A DNA stretch of 21,184 bases, taken from Mikrocytos mackini. Its lineage: Eukaryota > Endomyxa > Ascetosporea > Mikrocytida > Mikrocytiidae. A program made the position numbers and the translations under genes. Every line of letters begins with the position of its first letter. The stretch's first letter is position 1. A model generated the notes under the pieces. It had not been told where the DNA came from, did no database searches, and saw nothing but the letters and a program-made list of their open reading frames with translations. Below, piece after piece: positions 1 through 9,623 of this stretch. The stretch covers positions 1-21,184 of the forward strand of contig JASNJN010000327.1 of the NCBI GenBank assembly GCA_030180075.1. Direction: 5' to 3'.

Positions 1-56
1 CCCGATGGTTAACTCGCCCTAAACTTTCCGCCATGGTGTAAAATTAGTCNNACNNC

Positions 57-971
57 GTTCTTCTAAGAGTCAAAGAGTATAAAGTACCCATTCTTAGCTT
101 TTTGGGAAATCAAATATTCTTTAATCAGATTAAAGAAGAACTTGGGGGTGATGTTTTGGCCATAATTAGCGGAGGTGCCTTTTTATGTGACAATTTAAAG
201 CAATGGACAATAAACGTATTGGATGTGAATTTCTGTGAGGGATATGCGTTAACAGAAACTTGTGCAATTGGTCTCTATAGTCTTCCAAATATAAAAGAAA
301 CAAAGAAAACTTATGTAGGAATCCCTACAAAACAAAATAAAGCTATTATACTAAAGACGGATGAATTCTATAAAGAAACACGGCACAAGAACAGGAGAGT
401 AATTAGAGGACGTTTATTATTAGAGGGAGAATCTATTACAGAACGCTATGTAAATGGAAACCCCGTGAAAGAAAATGGAAATCGAATTGTAACGGGAGAC
501 ATAGCGGAGATTCAACTTCCTTTATCTTCGAAACTGCCTTTTGCAGATACAACTACAACAACAGATAATATAGGGACACATGAAGAGTTAGAATTGGGAG
601 CTTTTAAAATTGTAGGGAGAGAAAAAGAGAATATAAAACTGAGCAATGGGGAATTTTATAATTTGGTTCATTACGAAAACATTTATAGGGAGTTGAAAGG
701 AGTAAAACAATGCATGGTTTACATCAATGAAGGGAATAACAACGAAATAACCCTAGTATTAAATACAGAAAACGAAATAGAGCCCGCAGAAATTAAAGAA
801 TTGGAAAATAAAAAGGGAATACATAAAAGCATTATAGCAAAGAAAGTAGTTGTTATTAAAGAAGAATGGAATTTGGAAAATGGGTGTTTAACACCAACTC
901 TTAAATTGAAAAGATTTAAAATATTAGAAAAATACAAAGTGGAAATAGAGAATGGATTTATTTCATTTTAG
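57..971 (+). CDS. Long-chain acyl-CoA synthetase, C-terminal part (5' end lost in a gap)
   Basis: This is the C-terminal half of an AMP-forming long-chain fatty acid CoA ligase, which activates fatty acids with ATP and CoA. An ADP/AMP-binding stretch LGGDVLAIISGGAFL lies near 147-185. It is followed by EGYALTET near 238-257, a variant of the family motif YGLTET. Further on are a GDIAEI segment, IVGREKENIKLSNGEFYN (the hinge and K-L-S-N-G-E signature of eukaryotic Faa/ACSL enzymes) and the C-terminal TPTLKLKR. The frame is already open at base 57, directly after Ns, and continues without an ATG, so the true start and the N-terminal half of a normal ~650-residue enzyme lie upstream of the gap. 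Bases 1-50 do not continue the gene: all six frames there contain stops or do not match. The gene ends 96 bp from the convergent end of the next gene. Family assignment is firm; substrate range cannot be read. Confidence 0.9.
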   Translation, partial: VLLRVKEYKVPILSFLGNQIFFNQIKEELGGDVLAIISGGAFLCDNLKQWTINVLDVNFCEGYALTETCAIGLYSLPNIKETKKTYVGIPTKQNKAIILKTDEFYKETRHKNRRVIRGRLLLEGESITERYVNGNPVKENGNRIVTGDIAEIQLPLSSKLPFADTTTTTDNIGTHEELELGAFKIVGREKENIKLSNGEFYNLVHYENIYRELKGVKQCMVYINEGNNNEITLVLNTENEIEPAEIKELENKKGIHKSIIAKKVVVIKEEWNLENGCLTPTLKLKRFKILEKYKVEIENGFISF

Positions 972-1067
972 TTAAAGTATGTTAATAATTATATCAACGA
1001 TATTCATTCTTTTAAACAAATTGTAATGTTTTTAAAACCTATAAACTTATCTCTTTATAAAATATAT

Positions 1068-2210
1068 TTAAATGCTCTCAACGTAAAAGTCTAGCAATGT
1101 AGTGCCTGTGTTAAAATCTATCAACTTTACCAATAATTTGTCATTTTCTCTTTCGGTTTTATGTTCATCTTTAACTGTACTTCTTTTGTAGTTTTCATTC
1201 ATGTATACCCCTGTTCTATTCCTTACACAAAAAACTAGGAAACCATCTTCCTCTATAAAACTGTGTGTTGTTTCAAATATAACATAGCTTCCTCTTTTTT
1301 GGTGGTCATTTAATTCCCATTGTAAAGAACTATTAACTCCTTCTTTATTAATAAGTCTAACTTTGTATTCTTTGTCTTTAACGCAAATATGTCTATCGCC
1401 TTTCTCTTCAAACAATACAACTATTCCTTCCTTTACCTTTCCTATTGTGTGAGGTCTGTATCGATTTGTGTCTTCGATATAATTCTCAAATGTATCGAAA
1501 CAAAAGTACATTCCTTCCTTCTCTTCCTTAGTTACCTTTGGTCCAGTTTTAATCTGAGTCTTTATTTCAAAGTAATGGGAAAATAGCTCCACAAATTCAA
1601 AAGTAGTTTTGTTATGTGTGGCATAAATAAAGTTAGCGCAAACTTCCATGTCTACTTTGTCGACTTCAAGTAACGTCCCCAAGTTTTGTATATCCCCATA
1701 GCCGTGTTTGGTTATGTAAAGTAACTCCTTTAAATGGTACCGCTTGTATTTGTTGTTGTAATTAGAAAGTGTGTTGAAATAAACTGTAGTACTTATTCTG
1801 GTTAAATTACGAATTATGTTGAACTGGTCTGTTAGTAGGTCGTAAGAGGACTGGGAAATGGATATCCATGGATCATGAGGTCCTTTATAAGATGCGGAAA
1901 TTGATTTGAACATCTTTAACACACAAAATGCACCAGGGAACTCTTGAGCAATCGTTAGCACTTGTTTCAGGGCTATGAGGAGAATCATGGATTCTGGCCT
2001 GTCTTGTTTGTGTAATGGGCGTGTGTAACTCTTTAAATCGGCTGAAAACTGTGTAAATGCTGATATGTCGGATTTTTCCCATTTTTCTGAAATCTGACAA
2101 AAAATATTTGAAAGCAAATGAATTGACACACCAAGAAACGTCAGGAAATAAAACACCATGGAAAACATGTGAAGGCCTTGAAGAATAGAACGGGTAGTTT
2201 GGAATTTCAT
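1068..2210 (-). CDS. Hypothetical protein with N-terminal hydrophobic segment
   Basis: The long open frame has its first ATG at 2210, giving about 380 residues. The frame is open for 11 codons further upstream but offers only a TTG, so the ATG is the better start. Residues about 15-37 (MFSMVFYFLTFLGVSIHLLSNIF) form a strongly hydrophobic stretch after a short basic N-terminus, fitting a signal-anchor or uncleaved signal. The remainder is soluble-looking. Its C-terminal third (from about GMYFCFDTF) is rich in beta-type strands and charged turns, ending in GTTLLDFYVESI. I do not recognise the family. It is tail-to-tail with the acyl-CoA synthetase and shows normal coding composition without internal breaks, so it is probably a real gene. 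Lineage-specific microsporidian membrane or secreted proteins of unknown function are common. Confidence 0.65.
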   Translation of the reverse strand: MKFQTTRSILQGLHMFSMVFYFLTFLGVSIHLLSNIFCQISEKWEKSDISAFTQFSADLKSYTRPLHKQDRPESMILLIALKQVLTIAQEFPGAFCVLKMFKSISASYKGPHDPWISISQSSYDLLTDQFNIIRNLTRISTTVYFNTLSNYNNKYKRYHLKELLYITKHGYGDIQNLGTLLEVDKVDMEVCANFIYATHNKTTFEFVELFSHYFEIKTQIKTGPKVTKEEKEGMYFCFDTFENYIEDTNRYRPHTIGKVKEGIVVLFEEKGDRHICVKDKEYKVRLINKEGVNSSLQWELNDHQKRGSYVIFETTHSFIEEDGFLVFCVRNRTGVYMNENYKRSTVKDEHKTERENDKLLVKLIDFNTGTTLLDFYVESI

Positions 2211-2457
2211 TTCTGAAACTGTACTTGGCTTGTAAAAGAACAAAGAGATCTTTTATTAGCAGAAAAGGCTTGGTAAGGTTAAACCAAACAATAAAAGACT
2301 TCTTTATTATTTAAAGGCATTTACATCTAATAACAGCTATAAAAACTTCTTGTTCGAAAATAAAGACTTAAAGATTTCTAAAATAGAACAAAGCCGCTAT
2401 ACTAGAAAAATACTTACGATTTTTCACGGTTAATTAAACATAACTAATTTTCTTAAC

Positions 2458-2977
2458 ATGGCAAAATTAAAAACAGAAGGGAAAACAAACTGTATCATTT
2501 ACACAGACTATAAAAAGGACAAACCCAATTTCGAATCCACTAGAAAAGCTTATTTTAGACTTCATTTCATTGGTGAGATTTCCCCATACATCATCATCAC
2601 AAAGACTTCATTATCCACAACTATCCTCTTCAAAATTAGCATTTTCAATGACAAGTTCAATTCATCAGTGTATTTCTTCGATACGAAGTTGTATTTATTT
2701 TCAAAGTCTCTATATTTTGTACTCTCAGCGCAGTTTAACCAACGATTTTACACGAGAATTTCTGAGTATCCAGTTCACACACACTTTCCCCCAAGCTAAA
2801 GTAGGCCTTTTAAAAAGTATCCTTTCAAAGTTTTCACTTTGTTTTGGATGCGAAGAAGAAGTGTTGGAGGATACCAATTTGGAGTATCAAAAGGAACAGC
2901 TCAAGAAAAGTATCGAAATGTACGAAAAGAATAGCACTGTCTCCGAGCTGTTGAACAGCATTGTAAGAAAACAATAA
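2458..2977 (+). CDS. Small hypothetical gene spread over two overlapping frames
   Basis: An ATG at 2458 opens a 113-codon frame beginning MAKLKTEGKTNCIIYTDY, which looks like genuine coding sequence with many lysines and charged residues. That frame closes at 2799. A second + frame, offset by one base and overlapping it, carries a charged, helix-like C-terminal part (FGCEEEVLEDTNLEYQKEQ, then KKSIEMYEKN) and ends at 2977. The simplest reading is one gene of about 170 residues with a single frame change somewhere between about 2740 and 2799. That change could be a sequencing indel, a decayed gene or, less likely, a frameshift site. No known domain was recognised. The stop is only 19 bp from the convergent end of the minus-strand gene, the tight spacing usual in compact genomes. 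Confidence 0.4.
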
Positions 2978-2996
2978 GTAAGTCAGCAATATGAAA

Positions 2997-3955
2997 TTAT
3001 AAACACTTATTATCTTCTTTTGCAAGCCTATACATTTTATCCAAGCATATTTTTAAGTTGTCTTTCAACCGTCTGCTCTTTGTTTCTAAAAACCCCTTGT
3101 ACAGTATGCTTGATATTTCTTCCAGGTCTCCTGAGTTGTCTCGCACCACCTTTGCCTTAGCTTCGAAGACAAGTGGCAATTCAAGTACATTGGTAACTTT
3201 GTTTGAATTCTCGAACTTCTGGTACGCCTTTATCGCATTTTCGTAGAACCCCTCGCAACTGTCCTTCTCACTTTTCCTGTATAACTCGCCTATTATAAAG
3301 AACAGTAGAGAAGGACTATACGTCTTCAAGTCCTCCACATTGTCTATGAACGTTTTGTGGGAGAAGAACACATTTATTAGTTTGTTTATAATTTCAACCA
3401 TTTTGTCGACCATCAAAACAGCCATGTCTGTTGCTGGCCCATTTTTGTTAATTTCCTGAGTTAGTAATAGAACTACGAGATTTCCGAAGACTTTAAGGAT
3501 GTTGCTGGAATGAAACATATTGTACATATAGAGGGCCTTTTTAGGGTTGTTCAGAATCTGTGGTGTGACAAACTGATTGAATGTCGTGAACAACAACTTT
3601 ATATTTTCCTCTTTGTTTGAAGGCTTTGGACTGTTTAACGAAAGGAGTAATTTCTTGATGAGATTGATACAGGAGTTTTCATCGAGGAATAAGTAGCCTA
3701 GTTTGGATTCCTTTGATGGGAGGCTGTATCTTTTGTTGAACTTCTTTAGACCCCAAGCTTTGTCGTTTGTACTGTTGTTAGAGAACTTCTGGGGAGATCT
3801 TGTCTTTCTATTTTCGAACGGTTCTGAAGGAACGGGAATAGCTTTTAAAATTGTGATTCTCGGTCGGACATTGTTGTTGTGAAGAGTAGGGACTCGTCGT
3901 TGTCGGAGTCGCTTGTGAGATCGTTGTCCTGCTCTACAAGGAAAAGGTTCGTCAT
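2997..3955 (-). CDS. Hypothetical protein, start and body in different frames
   Basis: The body frame stays open from just below 3957 to the stop at 2997 but has no ATG before residue MYNMF. An ATG at 3955 in another frame opens an acidic N-terminus (MTNLFLVEQDNDLTSDSDND) that closes near 3848. The two together read as one protein of about 310-320 residues with one frame change between about 3850 and 3900. The body includes a basic segment (FENRKTRSPQKF), then a helix-rich region (INLIKKLLLSLNS, ALYMYNMFHSSNILKVFGNL, SLLFFIIGELYRKS), suggesting an all-helical, possibly ARM/HEAT-like fold. No family was recognised. The frame change may be a sequencing error or early decay. The acidic-then-basic N-terminus would suit a nuclear protein, but this is only inference. 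Confidence 0.55.
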
Positions 3956-3959
3956 TTCA

Positions 3960-4340
3960 AATTAATTCTTTTATGTATGGAAAGGAAAGTTCGAAAATCA
4001 GAAAATCGTAAGTGAGGTGTTTTTGAAATTTTATGCTCCGGATATAACTTTTAGAACGTATAAAGGACAGTGGGTTTGCTAACTGGTAAATATATTTCAA
4101 AAGTAAAACTTTGAATGAAGAAGCGCCTGTAGAAGCTTAGTGGAGACATTACGATCATAGATTGATCTTGGAAGTTGGAGTTTTTAAACAAGCTTGTTTT
4201 CATACTTTCAAAACTACTGTGGAGCTTTACAGAACAAAAACTTCTATTATGGAATACTACATACATCTAGAGAACATAGAAGCCTATGAAACTGATAATT
4301 GATAAACAGGACATTTACTTGGACAATTGAACCATTGAAG
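3960..4340. other. Intergenic stretch, nothing firm
   Basis: A 380-bp spacer lies between two minus-strand genes. The only frame of note is a 71-codon minus-strand ORF at 4051-4266 starting MYVVFHNRSF. It has no recognisable motif and ordinary A+T-rich composition, so I do not call it a gene. The start-side flank of the gene ending at 3955 contains A+T-rich sequence without a clear motif. Confidence 0.4.
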
Positions 4341-5198
4341 TTAGTTAGATTCAGTTAGTTTCTTCTTATATTTGTCTCCAAACGACCACAGCTTGTAAAA
4401 CATGTAAGCAAAATCTTGTGAAGGGCTGCTCTCACTATACACAGCAAATTTACGCTTATTTCTTTTGCTATTCACATTAAATTTGAAGATAGACTTATTT
4501 TCGTGAATTTCATATTCGTTCTCCTCAGAAACAGACAAAGAAGCAAATATATTCATCTCCAGGTTTACAAATAAGTCCATTTTTTGTAGAGGACCAACTT
4601 CACCCCCTTCTATATGGAATATAATATCCCCATTACATGATATCCTTGTGAACCCTTTCATAAGGAATCCATTCGAGTTGAATAGCGTCGTACCATTAAG
4701 AAGAAAGCTTATATCGTCGTAATTGTCCAATCTTTTCTCCAAATTCCATTCATGGTGTTTGAATATTAGAGCCCGGATATGTTTAGGAGATAAATTTATG
4801 AATTCTTCATTATTTTCCCCTGTTATAATTTTCTTTAATTCATCCAAAGATAAATTAAATATAAAATATTTTGCGTGGTTTATTGATAATGTTGAATATA
4901 TACTTTCAATTTGTTCTATTTTTAATTTCTCGTTCTGCTTGGTTGTTTTTGGATTTGTTAGTGCTGTTAATGTTAGGTTATAATTTGGTTCTCTTTGTAA
5001 ACTAATAATTATAACTAATAGTTTGTGTTCGCCATTGATAGTGCCTGTGTTATTACGAAACTCAGAGGAGATTGTATAATTGCCACAAATTACGTGTAGT
5101 CCTTTGACAATGTTCCGGTTGAAAATGATTTTATTGTTGTTCAAATTAATACAATGTGTAAAAATGGTGTAAAATAACAATGATAATAATAATTTCAT
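4341..5198 (-). CDS. Putative secreted protein
   Basis: The 285-residue ORF starts at an ATG at 5198 with a classic signal peptide: MKLLLSLLFYTIFTHC, a lysine followed by a long hydrophobic core, with probable cleavage near residues 16-18. The mature part is asparagine-rich and mixed beta/alpha. It has few cysteines, and its lysine/arginine-rich tail (SKRNKRKF, then KYKKKLTESN) is not a membrane anchor. There is no ER-retention signal or recognised domain. Secreted proteins of this type in microsporidia may act in the spore wall or the host cell, but nothing in the sequence proves either. An AAAATTTT block sits directly before the ATG, and a gypsy LTR ends 60 bp upstream, so its promoter region has probably been invaded. 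Confidence 0.65.
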   Translation of the reverse strand: MKLLLSLLFYTIFTHCINLNNNKIIFNRNIVKGLHVICGNYTISSEFRNNTGTINGEHKLLVIIISLQREPNYNLTLTALTNPKTTKQNEKLKIEQIESIYSTLSINHAKYFIFNLSLDELKKIITGENNEEFINLSPKHIRALIFKHHEWNLEKRLDNYDDISFLLNGTTLFNSNGFLMKGFTRISCNGDIIFHIEGGEVGPLQKMDLFVNLEMNIFASLSVSEENEYEIHENKSIFKFNVNSKRNKRKFAVYSESSPSQDFAYMFYKLWSFGDKYKKKLTESN

Positions 5199-5210
5199 CT
5201 AAAATTTTAA
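5199..5210 (-). promoter_or_regulatory. AAATTT-like motif at the start codon
   Basis: On the minus strand the bases just before the ATG at 5198 read TTAAAATTTTAG. An AAATTT-like element next to the start codon is described for microsporidian genes and marks the transcription/translation start. In such A+T-rich DNA it could also arise by chance. Confidence 0.3.
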
Positions 5211-5258
5211 CTAATAATTTAACACACTGGATATAAATTTGTTGTTTTATTTATAATC

Positions 5259-5358
5259 TGTAGAATAATAGTATATTTTCTATAGAATTTAAAAAGTTAA
5301 AAATAGTTATGGCATATGATCAATGAGGTAACGGCTTATAAGGTACTCCATTGCTACA
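5259..5358 (-). repeat. Downstream (3') LTR, about 100 bp
   Basis: The + strand reads TGTAG at one end and CTACA at the other, the short inverted ends expected of an LTR (TG...CA). It abuts a purine tract on the element strand (5359-5369). Bases 5259-5342 are identical to 9623-9706. The end of the pol frame lies inside the LTR, so the repeat is partly coding. At about 100 bp it is among the shortest LTR types. Confidence 0.85.
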
Positions 5359-7814
5359 TCTCCCCTCTTAAACGTTTCACCATTGGGAGTATGCGTGGGC
5401 CTTAAGCTCTTTTTATTTTTCCTTTTATTTTTAAACCTCCTCTTTGACTTGATCACGGCTATTCGGTCCATTGGCCATTTCTGTTTGGGTCCTAGGTATA
5501 CCGATGTTTTGCCTTTATTAACTATTTTTTTCGGGCCGGAATACTTCCCATCTTTATCTTTGATATAGACTTCCTGGCCAATCTTTTTATTTTTATCATA
5601 AGCGGCTTTTCTTTTATCAAAGTTGTATTTCATTTTTGCCTGCTTTCTTTCGACCATTTCGCGGTCGATCACATCCTTCTTCTCTTCTCTCCCCCTAGGA
5701 ACTAGCTTACCTAGTTCGTTATTCATCTTCCTGCCATACATTGCTTCGAATGGGGATATTTGGGTGGTTAAGTGAGGGGTGCTTCTGTAGTTATAAAGAA
5801 GGGCGGACATTGTGTCTTGGATATTCCATTTGTTTTCTACAGCCTCTTCTAGTTTTTCTTTTATAACCCGGTTGAACCTTTCTACAAGTCCATTTTGCCT
5901 GGGTGCATATAGTGCTACCGGCCTATGTTCTATGCCAAGTTTCCTACAGAATTGGGATGTTTCCTTTGACACGAACTGTTTACCATTATCGGAGACAATG
6001 GTATTTGGTAGGCCTAGCCTAATGAATATAGAGATCAGTGCGTTTTTGATACTCGTACTTGATATCTTGTTTAGGCCGATGATCTCTGGCCATTTACTGT
6101 AATAGTCCATGACTACCAGTAAAAATTTGTATTTGCCTACATCAAGTGGCCCTTTGAGATCAATTGCGACTTTGTCCCAAGGTTTATCCGGAAGAGGAAC
6201 TGTTATTAAAGGTGGCTCTCGAGTGATTTTTGTCCTACCTGATTTCTGACATACTGGGCACTCTTTTATGTATGTCTCAGTTTCCGCATACCATCCAGGC
6301 CACCAGAATCTTTCACGTATTCTGGCCTTTGATTTCTCTATGCCTTGGTGTAGCTTATGTGCTTCCTCGATGATGTTCATTCTTGCTTTCATCGCCGGGA
6401 CAAAACGATATCGTTTGTAGAATAGGAACCCTTCGTTTTCAGTAAGGTTGTCCTTATTCCTGTAGTATTCTTTATTATCGTTTTGAAGTTTCTCGTTCCA
6501 ATGTCCCGTCTTAATTGCTCCACTGACTTTGGACAGTTCTGTCTCATATGTCAGAGGACTTAGCTTCTCCGACTCTGTTATGTTGTTCAGAACTATTTCC
6601 TCCCATATCGGTTTGCTCTGATGGTTGGCTGCGACAGGGGATCTCGATAGCAGGTCTGCTATCTGATTTTCTGCTCCCTTCAAGTGTTCGATGGAGTAAT
6701 TGAAACAAGCCAACTTTTCTCTCCATCTTTCTACTCGTGCTATCGTCCGTTTGATCTTACTTTGAGATAGTAAGGTGACTAATGCACGGTGGTCTGTTCT
6801 GAGGGTAAAGTGTCTTCCTAGAAGATATCTTTTCATCTTCAGCACTGCTGATACACAAGCTAGTGCTTCCTTCTCTCCTATGGAATAGTTTTTCTCATAG
6901 TTCTTAAATTGAGAGGACCAATATACTACCGGTTGGTAGTTTCCGTCTTTCTGAACCTGTTCTAAAACTGCACCCATACCTTGATCACATGCATCGCAAC
7001 TCAGGCGCACTGGGAATTCGTTGCTAGTTTGGAACGGTGCTACGGCCGACGTCTTTGCGACTGCCGTTTTCAGTTGTTTGAAGGCTTCCTTTTCTTTTGC
7101 TTCCCAATCCCACTTCTTTTCTTTCTTTAGACGAGCATATAAAGGAGTTGCTATTGCTGCGATATTCTTCACAAATCTACAGTAATAGTTTATTGTTCCA
7201 AGTACCTGTCTCACTTCTTTCTTTGTGGACGGTTCATGCAATTCAAGGATTGCGGCTGTCTTTTTGGGCGATGGTCGGATTCCCTTCTCACTTATTTCAT
7301 ATCCTAACCAGTCCACCGTCCTGATATTATGCTCGGATTTCTCGTCATTGATGGTGATGTTGGCCTCTTTGAGCTTTCGATGTACCAACTCTACTCTTTG
7401 TCTGTATTCCTTCTCAGTCTTTGCTGAAATGAGGATATCGTCTAGATAGACCAGAATTCCTTTGTTGTTTCCTAACCGTTCAGTAATGATCCGTTGGAAT
7501 GCGCTTGGGGCCGATTTGATTCCAAATGGCATACGCGTATATTTAAAAGTACCTTTTGCCGTTATAATTGTCGTCAAAGGTTGTGATTCCTCAGATAATT
7601 TTATCTGGTGATATGCAGACTTTAAGTCTATTTTAGCATAAAACCTGCTATCGGCTTCTATCTTTGCCAGGAGATCTTCTATCCTTGGCAAAGGATATTT
7701 GTCGTCCTGTATTGCTTTGTTAAGCATACGGAAGTCGCCGCAAATTCGCACCTCTCCGCTTTTCTTGGCCACAACTACAATGGGGCTTACCCAATCACTG
7801 CTTTCCGTTGGCAC
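5307..7814 (-). pseudogene. pol: gypsy pol segment: RT, RNase H, integrase (fossil)
   Basis: Domains in this 835-codon open segment run in order. Reverse transcriptase covers about residues 1-180, with FRMLNK, YAKIDLKSAYHQI, MPFGIKSAPSAFQR and the catalytic YLDD at 123-126. RNase H covers about 268-392 (SCDACDQGMGAVL, TLRTDHRALVTLL, NQIADLLSR). The integrase follows, with a zinc-binding H-H-C-C region (about 486-522, ending CPVCQKSG) and a core D552, D609, E645 (AIDLKG, TIVSDNGKQF, NGLVERFN). A basic C-terminal tail follows. RNase H before integrase, plus the integrase features, marks the Ty3/gypsy type. The segment ends inside the 3' LTR. It is one part of a broken element. Confidence 0.93.
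5359..5369 (-). other. Polypurine tract next to the 3' LTR
   Basis: On the element strand these bases read AAGAGGGGAGA, immediately followed by the TG that opens the LTR. This is the position and composition of the primer for plus-strand DNA synthesis in LTR retroelements. It also lies within the pol coding frame. Confidence 0.75.
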
Positions 7815-7946
7815 AATTATTCCTTGGTCTACAAGTCTATCTAATTCTTCATTGACTTTGTTACCTAAGGCGTATGGAATTGGACGTTCGCGAGCTATAC
7901 AGGGCCTGTAACCTTGCTTGAGAAATATTTTAAACCTAACTTTCGG

Positions 7947-8531
7947 TCAATAATTCAAGACCCTTATATTCCTGTACTTATTTAGGGGGCTGACTTCCTT
8001 TGGTTGGTTCCATTTGTAACATCCCAATTTCAAACCGTCTTCGGCTCCGATTATAGTGGCTCCTTTGTCCACTACTAGGAATTCAATCAATTCCTCTCTT
8101 TCCCCAAAACTCACCTTTAATTTGGTGGTACCTATCACATTTACTTTAGCCTCGTTATAACACCTTATCACGGTGTTGGCTTTTGTGAGTTTCTCTGAGA
8201 TTCTCTCCCGCTTCAAAGTCTCTGTACTTAGTATGGAAACATCCGACCCTGTGTCTACTATGACTTTCATAGGTCTCTTCCTATACCAGAGTGTTTTCTC
8301 TGAAGTTCTTTTCTTTTTACCTTTCACTGAGAAGGTACGATAGTCTTCATCTCCACTAAAGGAGTATGGAGAGTAGTCATCTTTTGGTGGGCCTTGTCTG
8401 AACCTTCGTTCGTCCTCACTTGAATTTTCTTCTAGGAATCTATTCCAAGGACCGTCACGAGGACGTTCATTGTATCTGGGACCTCTTGGCGGTCTTTGAC
8501 TTCTAAGTGCGGCTTCTGGCATCCTACACAT
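7947..8531 (-). pseudogene. gypsy protease segment (fossil)
   Basis: This open segment carries an arginine-rich stretch (RPPRGPRYNERPRDGPW) and then the aspartic protease active-site motif VIVDTGSDVSIL, with downstream strands (VNVIGTTKLKVSF) and an IIGAEDGLKLG block resembling the family's ILG motif. It lies between gag and the reverse transcriptase, as in gypsy polyproteins. It is one part of a broken element. Confidence 0.85.
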
Positions 8532-8567
8532 ACTTGCAAAGTGTCTATCCCTGTTGCAACGGCTGCA
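8526..8567 (-). other. CCHC zinc knuckle of gag
   Basis: On the element strand these 42 bases encode CSRCNRDRHFASMC, an exact C-x2-C-x4-H-x4-C zinc knuckle. Such knuckles bind RNA in the nucleocapsid part of Gag. It lies between the capsid-like segment and the protease motif, its usual place. Confidence 0.8.
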
Positions 8568-8618
8568 TCTGGTATTGTAAGCAGGGCAGGCTTTGCGACT
8601 ACTTGAGTGTCTTTGTCC

Positions 8619-9623
8619 TTATTTACCACAGTTAATCATCTGCACGTAACTGTCATCCCTTTTCCTTTCCCCCATACTATCGAACCTTCCTGCTATAGGA
8701 TTCCCCGTCTGTCCCTGGGGTTTGTTCGAGCTTTCAATCTGGAAGGCATTGTTTATTGTATCCTCGAACTTCTCGGGAGGCTTCATGGTTAAAGTCCTTA
8801 GTGCTATCGGGTCTCTTAAGTTGGCAATAAACCAATCCCTGACAAGCACTTCTTCTAATTGACCTAACTCACAGTTGGCTACTATGCGCCGTAACTCTAT
8901 CCCGTATGCGCGCGCGTCTTCTCCTACTCGCTGAATACGGTGGAACAACTCACTTCTCCAAAATGTAGGGGTCTTTGTCTCGCCAAAGTAGCTAGACATG
9001 ATTTCATTTATCTCCTCTAGAGTTCCTTTGCTCTTAGGGATAATGCTCAATATCCTTTCCCCTTCGTCTCCAAGACAGTGATGTAACATGGCTATGTTCC
9101 TCGATTCTTCACGGGAATCCATGTTGGATGCGTATAGGTAGTTCCAGAACCCCTTATACCACACCTTCCATTCTTTCTTTGGTGTGCCTGGATTCGTCAG
9201 AAACTTGTCCGGTAAAGGTATACCCTGGACGATCTGCGACTCCGCTGGCTTCTCTACCTCTGTAGGAGGTTCGCTTTGGTGGGCTTCGGCTGCTTTCCTG
9301 AATGCCTCCTCTGTCTCTTCCTCCTTCTGTTTGTTGAGCGCACACACCGCGTCTTCAATGTCATTCCCCATTATGACTCTCAGTAGGTCCACTTTTGTGA
9401 GGTCTTTGACATCTCCTGCGTCCTGTGCATTTGCTACGGCTCTTAAGTCAGCGACTCTCATCGCTCGAAGTTCTCTGTACCTTGCCTCATAATACTCGAC
9501 CACCACTTTTCTCACACCTTCTGTATCGAGGTTGCTGGTCTCGAAATCGAGTACATGGGCCTCTTCCCTTATGTACTTGTCCCCAAGCTTCTCTAATATA
9601 TCATAAATTGTCGATGTCGCCAT
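8619..9623 (-). pseudogene. gag: gypsy gag segment (fossil)
   Basis: The 334-codon open segment starts at an ATG at 9623, exactly at the LTR boundary. Its N-terminal ~130 residues are charged. The middle (about 135-300: DKFLTNPGTPKKEWKVWYK, then FWRSELFHRIQRVGEDARAY, LRDPIALRTL) resembles the capsid region of Ty3/gypsy Gag, with its major-homology-like helices. Base composition is clearly higher in G+C than in the flanking host genes, as in the rest of the element. It is one part of a broken element. Confidence 0.85.
9608..9622 (-). other. Probable tRNA primer-binding site
   Basis: On the element strand TGGCGACATCGACAA follows the CA end of the LTR without a spacer. TGG is the usual first triplet of a primer-binding site, pairing with the CCA end of a tRNA. 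Which tRNA would match was not determined. The site doubles as the first codons of gag. Confidence 0.5.

Noticed and set aside
4051-4266. 71-codon minus-strand ORF in the spacer
   Set aside because: Short, without motif or neighbours that support it; consistent with chance in A+T-rich DNA.
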